Shown here: in pieces, positions 33,945 to 45,611 of the stretch
Position numbering within the stretch: position 1 is the stretch's first letter
Layout of the letters: every line of letters begins with the position of its first letter
Assembly: GCA_023101885.1 (NCBI GenBank)
Contig: JALPQD010000225.1
Coordinates: forward strand, 248,001-312,000
Origin: Typhlomys cinereus
Taxonomy: Eukaryota; Chordata; Mammalia; Rodentia; Platacanthomyidae
Direction of reading: 5' to 3'
Length of the DNA stretch: 64,000 nucleotides
Position numbers and translations under genes: made by a program
Notes under the pieces: model-generated
The model's input: only the letters and a program-made list of their open reading frames with translations
What the model was told of the DNA's origin: nothing
The model's database searches: none

Positions 33945-34288
33945 CCACAATGCATGTGTTCTAATACCTGGTCCCTAGGTGGTGGTGCTATTTTGCAGGT
34001 TGAGGAACCTCTTTGGACATGGGAAGGAGAAGGTGGGTCACTTGGGAGTAGGCATGGCAGTTTATAGCCTAGCCCTGATTCTGGACTGAGGAGTTCTTGT
34101 GTTTTCTGTCATAATGTGAATAGCTTCCTTACACTCCCACTCTCACAGGCAGAAGGCTGCTTCGGCTGCCGTGCCTTCCACTCCATGATGTCTTGGATGT
34201 TCTTAGACAGTGAGCCACAGAACATCCTTCTTGTCTTATGGTGTTCAGGTATTTTGTCATAGCAGCTAGAGAACCAATTAATGCTATC
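33945..34288 (+). mobile_element. MaLR-type LTR
   Basis: It carries 'tggtccctaggtggtgg', 'caggttgaggaacc', 'ggtgggtcacttggg', 'gccttccactccatg' and 'gtattttgtcatagcagc', ending 'agagaaccaattaatgc'. This is a plus-strand MaLR layout with weakly defined ends. Confidence 0.65.
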
Positions 34289-34589
34289 TATTACTATGTG
34301 TAGTTATGTATTAATTTTGTGCTTGTTTATTTAATGCTTGTTTATTTAATCACTATTTTTACTGATTGTGGACTGGGGCAGCAGTTTCTGTTGTTCATGT
34401 ACTATACAACTCATTGAAGATCTTTGATAAATATTTGTAAAACAAGAATTTCATATAATCACCCACTCCAGCCACTTTCTGGATAAGAATTTTAAAGCAT
34501 TTTAAAGTTTATACAAGTAATGCGTATTGATTGTTGTGAAGTGAAAACATTTAAGATTTTGTAAAGTAGAATCAAAATTAATGGGGACA

Positions 34590-34990
34590 TTGAGACTAGG
34601 GAAATAGCTCAGTGACTAAAGCATTGCCATGCAAGTAAGAGGACTAGAATTTGGCTCCCCAGACAGGTGTAACACTGATTTCAGTTTCGGAATGCAGATC
34701 CCTGGAATCCCCACAGCAAGCTGACTACTCAGACTAGTTAATAGTCTATAGACAAGCTTCAGGTTTAATTAGAGACCAGATTCAGAAGATTCAGAAGAAT
34801 AAGTTGGAGGATCAATAGAGCATGATTCCTGATATCATTCTTGGCCTCCATGTGCGTATACACTTGCATGCATGCAATCAGGGCCAATTAAGAGCATATA
34901 TATATATATATATGTATATATATGTATATGTATATATGTGTGTGTGTGTATATATATGCATGCACTCCCCTTAGCATACACACAAACCTA
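34590..34990 (+). mobile_element. Old B3-like SINE with (TA)n/(TG)n tract
   Basis: Degraded head 'gggaaatagctcagtgac', 'gccatgcaagtaagagg', then an AT/TG compound microsatellite at 34894-34962 in the tail. The middle part is poorly alignable, so the exact family is uncertain. Confidence 0.55.
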
Positions 34991-35000
34991 TGAAAATGGA

Positions 35001-35036
<36 letters not shown>
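35001..35036 (+). repeat. (CAA)n microsatellite
   Basis: Twelve AAC/CAA triplets. It gives runs of Gln or Asn in the overlapping short frames, which are not genes. Confidence 0.95.
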
Positions 35037-35039
35037 AAA

Positions 35040-35810
35040 GAGAAACTTGCAAAGTATTGTAAAACAAACTGAGGAATTAAGTATTAAAGTAAGACTGATG
35101 ACTGACTTGCTTGTTAGATCTGGAGTCTATAGCAGGAGCAGGAGAGAGGTACAGGGGAATTGCATTCATATTGTAATGAAACAACCACATGCAAAATACA
35201 GTCTGTAGTGCTGGTGGAGTGTCCTGTGACCTCCTATCCACTACTTTAGGGCAAAGGCTGCAGAAGCTTCAGTAATGGTTTGGTCCACACTGAAAGCCCA
35301 AGAGAAGAAATCGAGCTGTGTAAAGTAGTCACAGAAATTGTTCACACTTGCTTCTCACCCTTACTCTCCTAATAAACCCTAGCTTACCAAAGCCACAGCC
35401 ATCTATGGAGGCATATTGACTGAAAAATTGGTTTACACAGAAGTTTCAGAGTCTTTCATTTGTAAAATCCTGAGTGAGGTTAGCAGTAGGATATTTTTAA
35501 TAATGAGCCTGCAAATTGAATAAACTGTAAGCTTTACAGTCAGGCAGCAAAGGGATTTTTTTTAACCTCCTTAAGGTGAAAACATGTACATTAGCCTGTA
35601 ATTAAAACACATCGGAGAGCCCAATGTTTAAATTCTGTTTTTCTTTTCTAAGAGGAAAGAAGGATGTAAGGAGGAATTAAATTATCTATTATTATAATAC
35701 ACAGTCATATTTATTTGTAACACTTTGGTATTTAAAATCCTATTTCTTTCCAACTCACAAATACATTAGCTGATTAGAGAATGAAATTTTATTAGAGATG
35801 AAAATTATAC
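35040..35810. other. AT-rich single-copy DNA
   Basis: No repeat or exon recognised. The segment from about 35,480 to 35,790 is repeat-free and AT-rich with several TAAT and ATTA motifs, so conserved non-coding DNA is possible but untested. Confidence 0.3.
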
Positions 35811-35814
35811 TTTG

Positions 35815-35940
35815 GGGGAGATAGGGGGAGGCAGTTTTATTATAAAGTTCAGTCTGGCCTTGAACTCAAATTCATAATCTTTCCACTTCCACTTCTTGGG
35901 TTCTAGGATTGCAGGTATGCTCTATCATATATAGTCTTGA
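35815..35940 (-). mobile_element. B1-like SINE
   Basis: 'agtctggccttgaactcaaa' and 'gggttctaggattgcagg' on the plus strand match the reverse B1 consensus. Diverged. Confidence 0.75.
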
Positions 35941-36034
35941 ATTTTTGCTAAACAATTAGTGCCAATAATTCTTGAATCTTCTTTATATAAAAAACGACTC
36001 AACTTGCATAAATAGAAGTTTCTTTTTAATTTTT

Positions 36035-36300
36035 ATTTATTTATTTTATATGTGTGTGTGTGTGTATCAAATTGTACTGTGTGTCCCTGTGGAGGACCAA
36101 GAGTGATTTCAGGAATTATCCTGGATTGCTTCAACTTCCTTGTTGCTTCGCTCTGGGATTCCCAGGTTCCACCTTCTAGGATCTGAAGTGTGGGTGTCAG
36201 CTGTTTCTACTTGGCATTTTTATGTGGGACCTAGGATTTGAACTTAGGACCTTCTGCTTGCAAGATAGAGTCTTAATCTCCGAACCATCTCTCCAACCCT
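36035..36300 (-). mobile_element. Old tRNA-derived SINE
   Basis: TG tract, 'ccctgtggaggaccaag', 'gggattcccaggttcc', 'tatgtgggacctagg', 'aggaccttctgcttgc' and 'catctctccaaccct' follow the reverse order of the young SINE family with many changes. Confidence 0.8.
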
Positions 36301-36972
36301 AATTGGAAGTTTCTTTATAATAGGACAACACTGAAAGATCCAGTAATAGAAATCATAATGATGCCACATTATTTTACAGCTGATATTCTAAGACATTAGT
36401 GTCTTCAGGTCACATACCTGGCAAGCTGTAAATAGAATTAACTTAGGTTTTCCAAAGTCCTTGTATTTAGTGATCTGGTTAGTATCATAGAGCTGGTAGT
36501 TTTCAAGTTTCATTACATGCTGGAATTATTTGGGGGCATTTTTTGAAGTACTGATGCCTGATCTCCAACACCAGACATAATTTCATTAATCTGAAATATG
36601 GACAGGACTTTCTCAATGTGCAGCCAAAGTTGTATTTGTGTTTTCTAGCTCTAAAGTGTGAAGATTTCATAACTGGAAGATTACATTTAACTGTGGGTCT
36701 GGGAAGTGTCCTAATGCCGTTAACGAACGTGCACGCATGAGGCTTATAAGCTCTAACTCATCTCACAAAGGTGCTCATATTTTTCTGAAGTTCCTTGAAG
36801 ACTTTGATGCCTGAGGATCAAGGTTGTAAGGATACCCCATGACAATGAGCACCAAGTATCAGTACCCCTCCCATGGCATGATAATGGGTTCATCACCTTG
36901 GTCATATATACTTGTCTCATTTGAACACACAACTCTTGAGAGTTGTAATAATTCAGAATATATATGGAGCCC
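36301..36972. other. Single-copy DNA, no gene recognised
   Basis: Ordinary sequence. No repeat or exon is supported. Confidence 0.3.
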
Positions 36973-37050
36973 TTTTCTCTTCTCTTCTCTTCTCTTCTCT
37001 TCTCTTCTCTTCTCTTCTCTTCTCTTCTCTTCTCTTCTCTTCTCTTCTCT
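36973..37050 (+). repeat. (TTCTC)n microsatellite
   Basis: About fifteen uninterrupted pentamers, purine-pure on the minus strand (GAGAA). All overlapping Leu/Phe/Ser-rich and Glu/Arg/Lys-rich frames come from it. Confidence 0.97.
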
Positions 37051-37384
37051 TTCTTCTGCTACATACAGAATTCTGTGGAACAAATTTATTGTCTTTGGGA
37101 AAAAGAAATATTGATTAGAGACATGATTTTGCTTTTTTTCCAGATAGAAAGTAATTAGATTTTTTTTCTATAATAGGGATTTTTAAAATGTGCAAAATTC
37201 ATATTCTTACAAATTGCACATTGAAGGGATAAGACAATCAAAATAAATATGTTTGAAATCATGTATCTTGAAAACTTTAAACATTTTCTAATCCATGGAC
37301 TCTGAAAATATCTCATACTGGCAAACAGTGGCATGGAATACATAGACTGCTTGGCGTATATCATGTTCTGCCTGGATGTTGCAG
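37051..37384. other. AT-rich DNA, nothing recognised
   Basis: Spacer between the pentamer array and the next LTR. Confidence 0.3.
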
Positions 37385-37770
37385 CTATAATTTGTTAACA
37401 GGGTCATACTGGAGTAGGTTGGGTCCTGTCATAGATACAGGTATCAACTTGAAGACTCAGCATATTTGTGAAGAATTGGTAGTCATGTTAAGTCCTGAGC
37501 AGGCATGCAGGACAGTGTTAACGGGGTTGACGGGGAGGCCCAGTCTACGGAGAGTGTGGTTAATCCATGGACAGGTAGATAAATTGAAGGGAGCTAGTAA
37601 GGAAATGGCATCTTTTGATCTACTTGGTCAGACATACAGGCGTGGCTATTTCCCTCAGCCCTTGGCGTTGGTGTGCTCTCCATGCCAAGCTGAACAAGAA
37701 ACTGTAACTGGACTGTCGTAAAAGAAAATAAAATCCTTTGTTCCCCTATTTACTGTTTGGTGGTGAATTT
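37385..37770 (+). mobile_element. MLT-type MaLR LTR
   Basis: 'gtatcaacttgaagactc', 'gtcatgttaagtcctgagc', 'gctctccatgccaagc', 'aaaataaaatcctttg' and 'gtttggtggtgaatttgtg' match the plus-strand layout of the LTR at 17,245. A 109-codon frame through it is spurious. Confidence 0.65.
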
Positions 37771-37794
37771 GTGCCATTGTAGAAAGGGAAGATA

Positions 37795-37930
37795 AGTGGG
37801 CATGCTAGCACATGCCTGTGATCTCTGCACCTGGAAAGTGGAAGTAGAAGGAACGGGAAGTGTTCAAGGTTATCCTTGGCACTTAGGTGGTTTGAGACCA
37901 GCCCAGACTATATGAGATCTCACCTCAATA
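37795..37930 (+). mobile_element. B1-like SINE
   Basis: 'gggcatgctagcacatgcctgtgatc' in pieces, 'aggttatccttggcac' and 'ttgagaccagcccagac' follow the B1 order. Old, with several indels. Confidence 0.7.
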
Positions 37931-39334
37931 CATAAATTATTAGAGCAATAAATAGTAGTATAGAAAAGTAGAGAAACAGAGGAATGCTGGCCATGTGTGG
38001 TAGGGATTGAAATAACTCAGCCATAATTTGAAGGATGCTGGGACCAAAAGCAAATGGAGGAGATAGGCAGGATCCTGGAGGACATGGAGGGAGTGTGTCT
38101 CGGCCAGAATCTTGTTTCAAGTTTCTAGCTTCCAGAGCTGTGAGAGGATGAATTTTAGATATTTCAAACCATCATGTTCTGTGGCACTGTGTTATAATAG
38201 AGGTGGAAGCTGAAATTGCACGTGAATATAAGTTATGTATTTTAAAAGTCACTACATATGTTCAAATATAGGGAAACTAGTAAATTATGACTTACTGATA
38301 AAGTATTTTACTGTCTGTAAATCTGACAAGGCATGTGGGGTAGGTATGGGGGTCCACAGACATCTTGTCTGTAAATAGTAAATAGTAATAGTTACAGTTC
38401 TACAAGAACCATATTCATGAAACAGCAGAGGTTTAGGGAAAGACCCCTTTCTTGCAAATAGTTGATAAAATATAAATATCTTTACTCTTTATAATAAGAC
38501 AAATAAATATTTCATATAAAAACTTAAAAACTAGTCACTAAAACAATTGGGCAGGAGTTACCTTTAATTGACCCAAATTAGAATTTGTAATAGATTTGGT
38601 TCATGCATATGACTTGATAGGTTTTGTTAAGCTCAAACTAGTAGCATATTTAAAAAATAAAATAGATGACCACTTCAAGAATGATGGCTTATAGGAGATT
38701 TCAAGACTCGCAGGTTATTTTGGTTCCTTTAGGTTCCAAATTTCTTGCTAATTAGAGTTGAAGTAGTAGAAACAGGAAGAACAACATACAGTGAACACCA
38801 AGATATTTGGGAAACAACAGTCACAGAAGCGTACAGCTCACTCTACTTGTTTTTGTATAATTTAATCTTTAATTAATTCTTCAAGCCCACAGGATGAACT
38901 GGATTAGGGGGTGTGGCTTCTGGAGTGATACAATGAGAGTTAGGGAGCCAGGTAAACTGCTGGTTAAACTAACCCTTCCCACATCAGCATCACAGTTCAG
39001 AGAGTAATGAAATCACTGTTTAAAGCCAAGTGAGATGTCAGTTTTCATTATACAACTGCACTCTGCTCTCTTTTTTGTCCACTTGACCTCTTCTTACTGT
39101 GTACAAGAGCATTGGTTCTGGTTTCTCTAAAAATAAACATTTGCTCTTCCTTTCTTTACGAGGCCAAGTTTGGCAATCAGTTTGTCATATGGGCAAGTTA
39201 CTGTGGTATCCATGAGTGGTAAATATGACAGAATTAAAAAATAACCCAGGAAGATAAAGAATCCTCGCCTTAGTGATCATGCTCATGTGAAATGCTTTTA
39301 TTTTTTTTCTGTAAAAACCCTCTTTTTATAGTTG
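37931..39334. other. AT-rich single-copy DNA
   Basis: No gene or named repeat recognised. The stretch near 38,115-38,210 ('cttccagagctgtgagagg') may be an LTR tail, not secure. Confidence 0.3.
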
Positions 39335-39339
39335 CTTTT

Positions 39340-39698
39340 CTTTTACTTCTATGAGATAATATACTCAGACCCAAATAACTTAGGGGAGAAAAGGAGATTT
39401 ATTTCTTTTATAGTTCCAAAGGGGTATAATGCATTATGATGGGATCACATAACAAAAGGCAGGTTATAGGCAGAAGCAGGAGGTTGATATAGGTCAGCAC
39501 AGCCATAAGTAAGACAAAGAGCCTGAGAAAGCAGGATTAGACTACCAAACCTCAAGGCCTGCTTCCTATGATATGCCTTCCTCCAGCAAGGTATCTTCTC
39601 TTAGGGGAGTTACAACCTTCTCAAATATTAATACTGCCCAAGTATTTAAAGGCATGAATCTATGGGGGAGCAACTCACATTCAAACCATGGTACCTCC
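39340..39698 (-). mobile_element. MaLR-type LTR
   Basis: 'ggagatttatttcttttatag', in pieces, 'gccttcctccagcaagg', 'ggggagttacaacc' and 'attcaaaccatgg' match the reverse of the LTR family at 19,003 and 40,383. The left part is diverged. Confidence 0.7.
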
Positions 39699-40382
39699 TC
39701 CCAATGAGCGACTTCCTTGAAACAATGCATAGGAAGATTTTTGCTCACTTCACCTCTAGAATAGAAAGCAGGAAATCCTTTCCAGTTTAATCTTAAGACG
39801 TTTCCTTCACAATGTCTTGAAGAACATGGGTTTTTGGAAGTCACTGTATTGACATTCAAATCATCTTCATAATTTTTCCAGAAAATTGTGCCATCCATGA
39901 AAAAATTAAAAGATGTTCTGTTATTCTTAACGTGGCCTTCTTGTCTATGAGAAACAGGATATAAATGGAGACGCCATCTTATGGCTAAACTTGGAGAAAG
40001 GTTTCTTGCAGAATGTCTTCTGGCATTAAGGAACAGAAAAAAATAAGGCACTGTTGTCATAAAAGAAAAAATTGCATTTACCTTTGTCCATATTCAACTT
40101 CACTTTCTCACACTCATATTCCAGATAATAGTCATTCTTTAGGTAATTTAGACAGTATGTGTATCATTATTATATAAAATATCTGATTACAAAACATGTA
40201 TTTTGTTTAAATAAATGCATTATTCTATGGTAGTATTCTTAGTGTCTTTGAAGTCTTTGGCCCCAGAGATTGGGGGGAGGCCCACGACTGATAAGTTTTA
40301 ACTAGCTCCTCTTCATACAAAGGAGATTCTATACATCAACAGTATTTCCTATGCTCTTGGTGTGAGATTATATAATCATAGT
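39699..40382. other. Single-copy DNA with part of a 164-codon open frame
   Basis: A minus-strand open frame at 39566-40060 is the longest outside the L1 and recognised LTRs. Its C-terminal 45 or so codons lie in the LTR at 39,340, and the rest matches no family I know. It starts with a hydrophobic Phe/Leu patch. A chance frame or a decayed retroviral piece is more likely than an exon. Confidence 0.3.
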
Positions 40383-40726
40383 TGTCATAGTTTGAAATGT
40401 GTCCCCATGTTTGGGAAGGTCATGGCTCCTTTAGGAGGTGGAGCCTTGCTAGAGGAAGGCAATCACTTGGGGGTGGGACTTGAGGTTAATTAATTACAGC
40501 TTACTTCCAGGAGCCCTCTCTGCTCTGGCAGTGGCAATCTTGCAGTGCTCAGCCTCCTGGATATGCAGGTGATCTAGGTTTCCTCCAGGTCATGCTGATC
40601 AGCCATTCCTTTTCTGCCTTGAAAGACTGTTTCCTCTCTCTGGAACCATAAATTTGAATAAATCTCCTTTCTCCCTTTAAGTTCCTTGACTTTGGGTGTT
40701 CTCTCACAGCAACAGATAAGAGTACA
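40383..40726 (+). mobile_element. MaLR-type LTR with exact 5-base target duplication
   Basis: A 344-base TG...CA element flanked by ATAGT at 40378-40382 and 40727-40731. Body phrases ('aggtggagccttgctag', 'gtgggacttgaggtt', 'tttgaataaatctcc', 'ctcacagcaacag') match the LTRs at 19,003 and 19,499. A five-base duplication fits the ERVL/MaLR class. Confidence 0.9.
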
Positions 40727-40731
40727 ATAGT

Positions 40732-41104
40732 TTTCACTCGAATAGTTTTAGGAAGAAATAACAAGTCTTCTACCCAACTGAGCCAGTTAATAAATTCTCA
40801 ATGTTCCTTTCTTCTTCTAACTGGCCGGGTGCTCTCAAGAATGCACAGATGAAGATTGTCAGTACCTGCCCAGCTGCTGCTGGGCTTTGATGTCACAGGC
40901 TTACTTTTCCCATTTAAGACTTTGGCTGCATATATGGTGCCAACTTCTGCTAATGGCACCAGATGTGATTGTGACAGTATGCCTTTTTTTATGAGGATAT
41001 TCTATTTTCTTTGGTAGAGGTGGCCAGTAGAAATTATTTGGAACAATTTCTGCACTTCACATATTCTCTTGGGTCATGTTAGAACATAAATTATAAGTCA
41101 TATC
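40732..41104. other. Single-copy DNA, no gene recognised
   Basis: Nothing recognisable. Confidence 0.3.
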
Positions 41105-41255
41105 CTGTGAATTTTAAGATGTTTTATTTATTTATGTATTTATTTTTTATTAATTTGAGAGAGAGTGAGGGAATGCCTTTTGTGCTGCATGGGTGGGAGT
41201 CTAAGGACAACTTTTGAAAGTTAGTTCTTTCTTTTAACCATGTGGACAACTTGTT
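41105..41255 (-). mobile_element. B2-like SINE fragment
   Basis: AT-rich lead, 'tttgagagagagtgagg', 'aaggacaacttttgaaagtt' and 'taaccatgtggac' match the family at 4,990. The head end is missing. Confidence 0.7.
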
Positions 41256-42570
41256 TATTCTTCCTGTGTATATTTTGTAAGCTGAGCAGTTTGAATATTT
41301 ACTTTTATTGGAAATTTCTGGAAAAAATTATTCTAAAACAGATTTTAGTATCTAAACACTGTTGATTTCCAGTTTAGAAGTGAAGGTTTTCACAGCTAAC
41401 TTATGTATCAGGTCTAGATGCTGAAGCCATAAAGATCAGCCCCTCTACTGGTCCAGGCTAGGCCAAAACGCAACACCCTTGTCAGTAACACTGATTTGAA
41501 ATAAGAGGACCTGGGATGTCTGCATCACAGTTAAAAATAATCAGAGAAGAGCATCCTGTCATTGATTTGAACTTAAGAATCTCTTGATTTTCTCACTCAA
41601 AATAATTATGGGACAGCCCTTTCCATATGTTTGCCTAGATGTGTGTAGCAACACAGAGTGAGAAATGAATGGGGGTTGACTGAAAGTTCTCTCCAGAGCA
41701 CTGCATATCCTAAGATGCTACGGAGCACACTTGAAGACACGCAAGTGGTCTATCCCAAGGGATTACTGAAAGTGGAATGTTTGAGATGTGAGGAGGGAAG
41801 CGAGCCCTGGGCTGACTTTCACACTGTATGTGTTAAGCTAGTCTTTCTCTTTATCACCATGATGTGATACTACTGCCAGTGAATGCCTCTCTGGATTTCA
41901 GGAACTATTTGATTTTATCCTATTGCCAGTCTTGGGAAGAGTGGTGGGTCTATCTTGAAGAAGTACCAGGTTTCAGATGTGAGGTCTTTCACTATGAAAT
42001 ATAAATATCAATGAGATAAGGGGTGCTGCAAGGATAAGCAGCTCTTGCTAATACAGACCATGTGATCACTTATAGAACCACACTTCTAGTCTGTTCTGTG
42101 GTTTTCTGTGCAGATGCTGCTGTGTCCAGGCTTCAGTGGCAAATCACTAAATGTGGAGGGAATATGAATGAGCAGCTTCTGAGCTAAATTGTTAGGTGAG
42201 GACTCATTTTTGAGACAGATTATTACCACATTAAAGTAATTTTAATTTACACTTCTTCAGTTCCCCCACCATTTCTCACCCTCTAGTACATTGTTTGCTT
42301 TTAGGATCTGGAAAGTGATATGACCAGCTAGGTGATTTAATTTAATGCCACCAAACAGCATGGTTCCTGTTTGACTTCAAGAGCAAGTGGTAAGGAAGAA
42401 GGGTCTCAACTGGAATGACATGCAGGCATTCTCCCCAAGAACTACATAGTGCTGCTGTTATAATTGCTGATTTGCTGATGAAACAGGACACTAGGAAAAA
42501 ATTTACTAGCTCCAGGTCACAAAGTCAGTAAACTAATAAGTTTTGCTTAACTTCTGAATCTGCAGCCAAA
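41256..42570. other. Single-copy DNA, no gene recognised
   Basis: Ordinary sequence. A 69-codon plus-strand frame at 41658-41867 has no recognised features. Confidence 0.3.
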
Positions 42571-42612
42571 CTTCTAGGTGGAATTATACTTCTTCTAGGT
42601 GGAATTATACTT
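42571..42612 (+). repeat. Exact tandem duplication of 21 bases
   Basis: The unit CTTCTAGGTGGAATTATACTT occurs twice in a row at 42571-42591 and 42592-42612 without a mismatch. Confidence 0.92.
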
Positions 42613-42629
42613 GTGATTGTATGTGCATG

Positions 42630-42870
42630 CAGTTGCACATGTGTATGTGTTCACTGTGTACATGTATGTGAGAGTGTGTGCCTGTGCATATGTATGTGTA
42701 CAGTGTGTGTGTGTACGTGTGTGTGTGAGTCCTTCATGGAGCCTGTCTCATATATTCAATAGCATTAGCAGCACATTCATGAGTTAGCATTCTTTTTACA
42801 GTGTGTGTATATGTGTGTGTGCGTGTGGTTGCACATGCATGTATACATATGTGTGTGCATATAGGTTCTT
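42630..42870 (+). repeat. TG-rich degenerate microsatellite
   Basis: Two imperfect TG/TATG blocks at 42,635-42,730 and 42,800-42,865 with ordinary sequence between. Confidence 0.75.
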
Positions 42871-42879
42871 CTCTTTGGT

Positions 42880-43345
42880 GTCCTGTTCTGTGTTTCATCA
42901 GTAGCACATTCTTGAGTTGCCATTTCTTTCATAGTGTATGTGCTTTGATTTGCTCTTTTCTAGTTGCTGTCTTTCTCTGACATTCATGACACAGTAGAGG
43001 TTCATGGCTCAGATATGGTCTAAGTCACCTGGATACTGTGGAAGAATGTGGAATTCTTGGCCTTCTACACTATAGGACCATATCCTCTACTATTGCACCT
43101 ATTCCTTCCGCAAATCTGCCAGTTAACTTGCATGTAGTTGGTCTTCCCCATCTTCAGCCTCTTACAATCTTGCTGCTCCCTCTTTCACAAAGTTCCCTGA
43201 GCTTTAGGATTGGGAGAGATCTGTTTCTGGGTGAATATTTTAAAGTCTTTGGTGTTCTGAATTATAGTTTGTTGTTTTCAGTTTTGCTGTTCCTGCACTG
43301 TCTTTGGCTGAATCCTGATTGGTTCTTAAGGTCACCTCATAACCA
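42880..43345 (-). mobile_element. Old L1 3' UTR fragment
   Basis: 'cttacaatcttgctgctccctc', in pieces, 'agttccctgagctttagg', 'attgggagagatctg' and 'cagttttgctgttcctgc' parallel the plus-strand sequence at 57,605-57,770 within the full-length L1. It lacks the A-tail end and has no clear duplication. Confidence 0.72.
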
Positions 43346-43604
43346 AAGATAAAAGACTATTTAAATGAAACTTTTAATGTAAGAAGAGGCTCAAAGGTAG
43401 ATGGAAGAATAGAAGTAGGACACAGCAGTGAGAAGTCAGTCACTGTTGCTTTCTCATCTATACTATCACTTTGCTTAGAATAATTTCACCTTGCTACTTT
43501 TGCAATCTTTGTGGAACTTCATTCTTGAATAAGAGGGGAAGAACTTGGAAACAGACCCTGGCCACTGGTAACAGCAACACAGTAAACATTTTATTTCAGT
43601 GGTG

Positions 43605-43925
43605 TCTTAATTTAATATTCCTGTTGCTCCAGTGAGTACTTGACTCAAACCATGTATGGGAACAAGGGAACGTGTATTCCTGCTCATAGTTCTAGACTAC
43701 ATTTGAGCATGAAAGTGACTGTAGCATCAGAAGCTAAGGGAATTGGCCGCAACATACCCAAAGGAAGAGCTGAGTGAGAGACAGATCTACTTCTTAGTTT
43801 GCTAGTCTGCCAAACACTGAACCAGCGTCTCCATCTTGTCCACCTGGACAAGAAATGTTCCACTTGCTTTAGGCTAAGTCTTTTCAAAATCTCCTACAGG
43901 CTTGCTCTGAGTCTTACCTCTGCTA
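43605..43925 (-). mobile_element. MLT-type MaLR LTR fragment
   Basis: 'agctaagggaattggcc', 'gacagatctacttctt' and 'ctcctacaggcttgctctgag' follow the wording and order of the LTRs at 21,505 and 50,765. Confidence 0.6.
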
Positions 43926-44402
43926 AATCATTCTTCAAAAACATGTCTGAAGACTCAGTTCTCAATTTTTGAATTGATACCAAATCTAACTACCATAAAC
44001 AGATACTATTTTTTAAGAGGAAAAAAAACCCCAGCAGATTTATTTGATATATTAGCTCATTACATTAAAAGCAAAGAGAATTTCCTTAGTTTTGCAAAGT
44101 CCATGTATGAAAGCTCACAGATAACATCATATTTGACATTGAAGGATGAAGAACTTACTCCCTAAGGTTAGGATCGGTCTCACAGTACTGAAATTTTGTA
44201 TCATGCTGGTGATGCTTGTTTTTGCAATAAAAAAGAAAAGAATAAAAGGAATGGAAGGGAGGTCATGGGCTAAAAAGTCAATATATGAAACCATTTATTT
44301 TTTTTCTCCCACATTTTATTTTTTTCCTAATCATACAAGTTTAATAGGTACCACTGGAAACCAGTTATTTTTTCAAATAATATTTTTATTCCTTTAAAAT
44401 CT
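43926..44402. other. AT-rich DNA, nothing recognised
   Basis: No exon or repeat family supported. Confidence 0.3.
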
Positions 44403-44465
44403 CATACATATATACATACATACATACATACATACATATATGTATACATACATACATATATACAT
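44403..44465 (+). repeat. (CATA)n microsatellite
   Basis: CATA and TATA units in an imperfect run of about 63 bases. Confidence 0.9.
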
Positions 44466-44648
44466 TTTGTACCCCTTCTCCTGGACATTCACCTAGAATA
44501 TCTACCTCCCGCCTTTATGTCCTCATTTTTTATACAAATGGACTATAATATAAAATAATATATGAATAATAATAGAAAATATAATTAGGATGGATATGAT
44601 TGTTAGGATTGCACTTCCAGTTCTACATGTTTAAGAATCTATGATAAA

Positions 44649-45398
44649 AAGTAATCGTTTTGCAAATGGGTGATGGACCCCTCCCTCAGTGAGGTTTCCT
44701 ACTCTTATTACATCTACCCTTGAATGTGCTATTACAACAAGACTCCAGTTTAACAGCTTTTTGTCTCTGGCCAGGGGGTGACATACAGTGCCCAGCAGAA
44801 TGGAGTGAAGGGAATTGCAGGAGCAGCAAAACTGCAAAAGAAAATCAACAAACCACAATCCAGAACTTCAGAGACTCTATATCAATCACATAGAACTAGG
44901 ACAGCCTAATCTCTCCCCATCCTGGAGCTCAGGGACATTTGCGGAAGAGGGGGCGGTAAGATTGTAAGAACAAAAGGATGGGAGGAGCAACGATTTGCAA
45001 GATTCTCAACAATAGTTGGGGCCAAAGCAATCATAATGGGACTTTGCATGCCCTGCGCAATGTCCAGTGCACTGTTGCCCTCATAAAGTCTAGCATCTGT
45101 TAAGGGCACCGAGACCCCTGGAGGCAAGGGATTGACAGCCATAGTAGTGATCTTATGCTTAAGGGGAAAAAGAGAAAGGGCTTATGGAAATGCCACTGGG
45201 TCCTTATATGTCATCGGAGAGGAGGACCCAGTGGAGAGTTAGGCGTACACAATAAAGGACTCTCTGGGAATTGGGGGGGAGGCACTGGGGGAAGGGGAGG
45301 GGGAGGAGGGGGTTCGGGGGGAGGAGGGGGGAGGGAGGGAACTGGTAAAAAATTTTAAAATGTATAATTAAATTTTTAATAAAAAAAAGGAAAAAAAA
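44649..45398 (+). mobile_element. L1 3' UTR insertion (5'-truncated), copy 2
   Basis: About 750 bases of L1 3' UTR in sense orientation with a G-rich tract at 45,265-45,340 and an A-rich tail containing AATAAA. It is flanked by AAGAATCTATGATAAA at 44633-44648 and 45399-45414, identical on both sides. The 5' junction shares GATAAA with L1, so junction microhomology is visible. It is nearly identical to the 3' UTR of the full-length L1 at 57,203, differing in one residue of a 78-codon antisense frame. Confidence 0.95.
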
Positions 45399-45611
45399 AA
45401 GAATCTATGATAAAGCTAAAGAAGACCAGTTTATGCATCTTCTATGGATAAACTGAATAAGTTCATGGTGTGAACACATGGAACCCAGGCCCACAAGAGC
45501 CATCCACATTATAAATATAGAAATAGTCTCATCTCTTCTCTGCCAACTTCTGATGCCTGTGTTGCACAGAAGCCATGTGTGACAATGCCTTTAGAAACAG
45601 TCAATAACTTT

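Noticed and set aside
34872..35208. Poly-Gln and poly-Asn frames
   Set aside because: They come from the (CAA)n microsatellite next to an old SINE.
36839..37158. Leu/Phe/Ser and Glu/Arg/Lys repeat proteins on both strands
   Set aside because: All are produced by the (TTCTC)n pentamer array.
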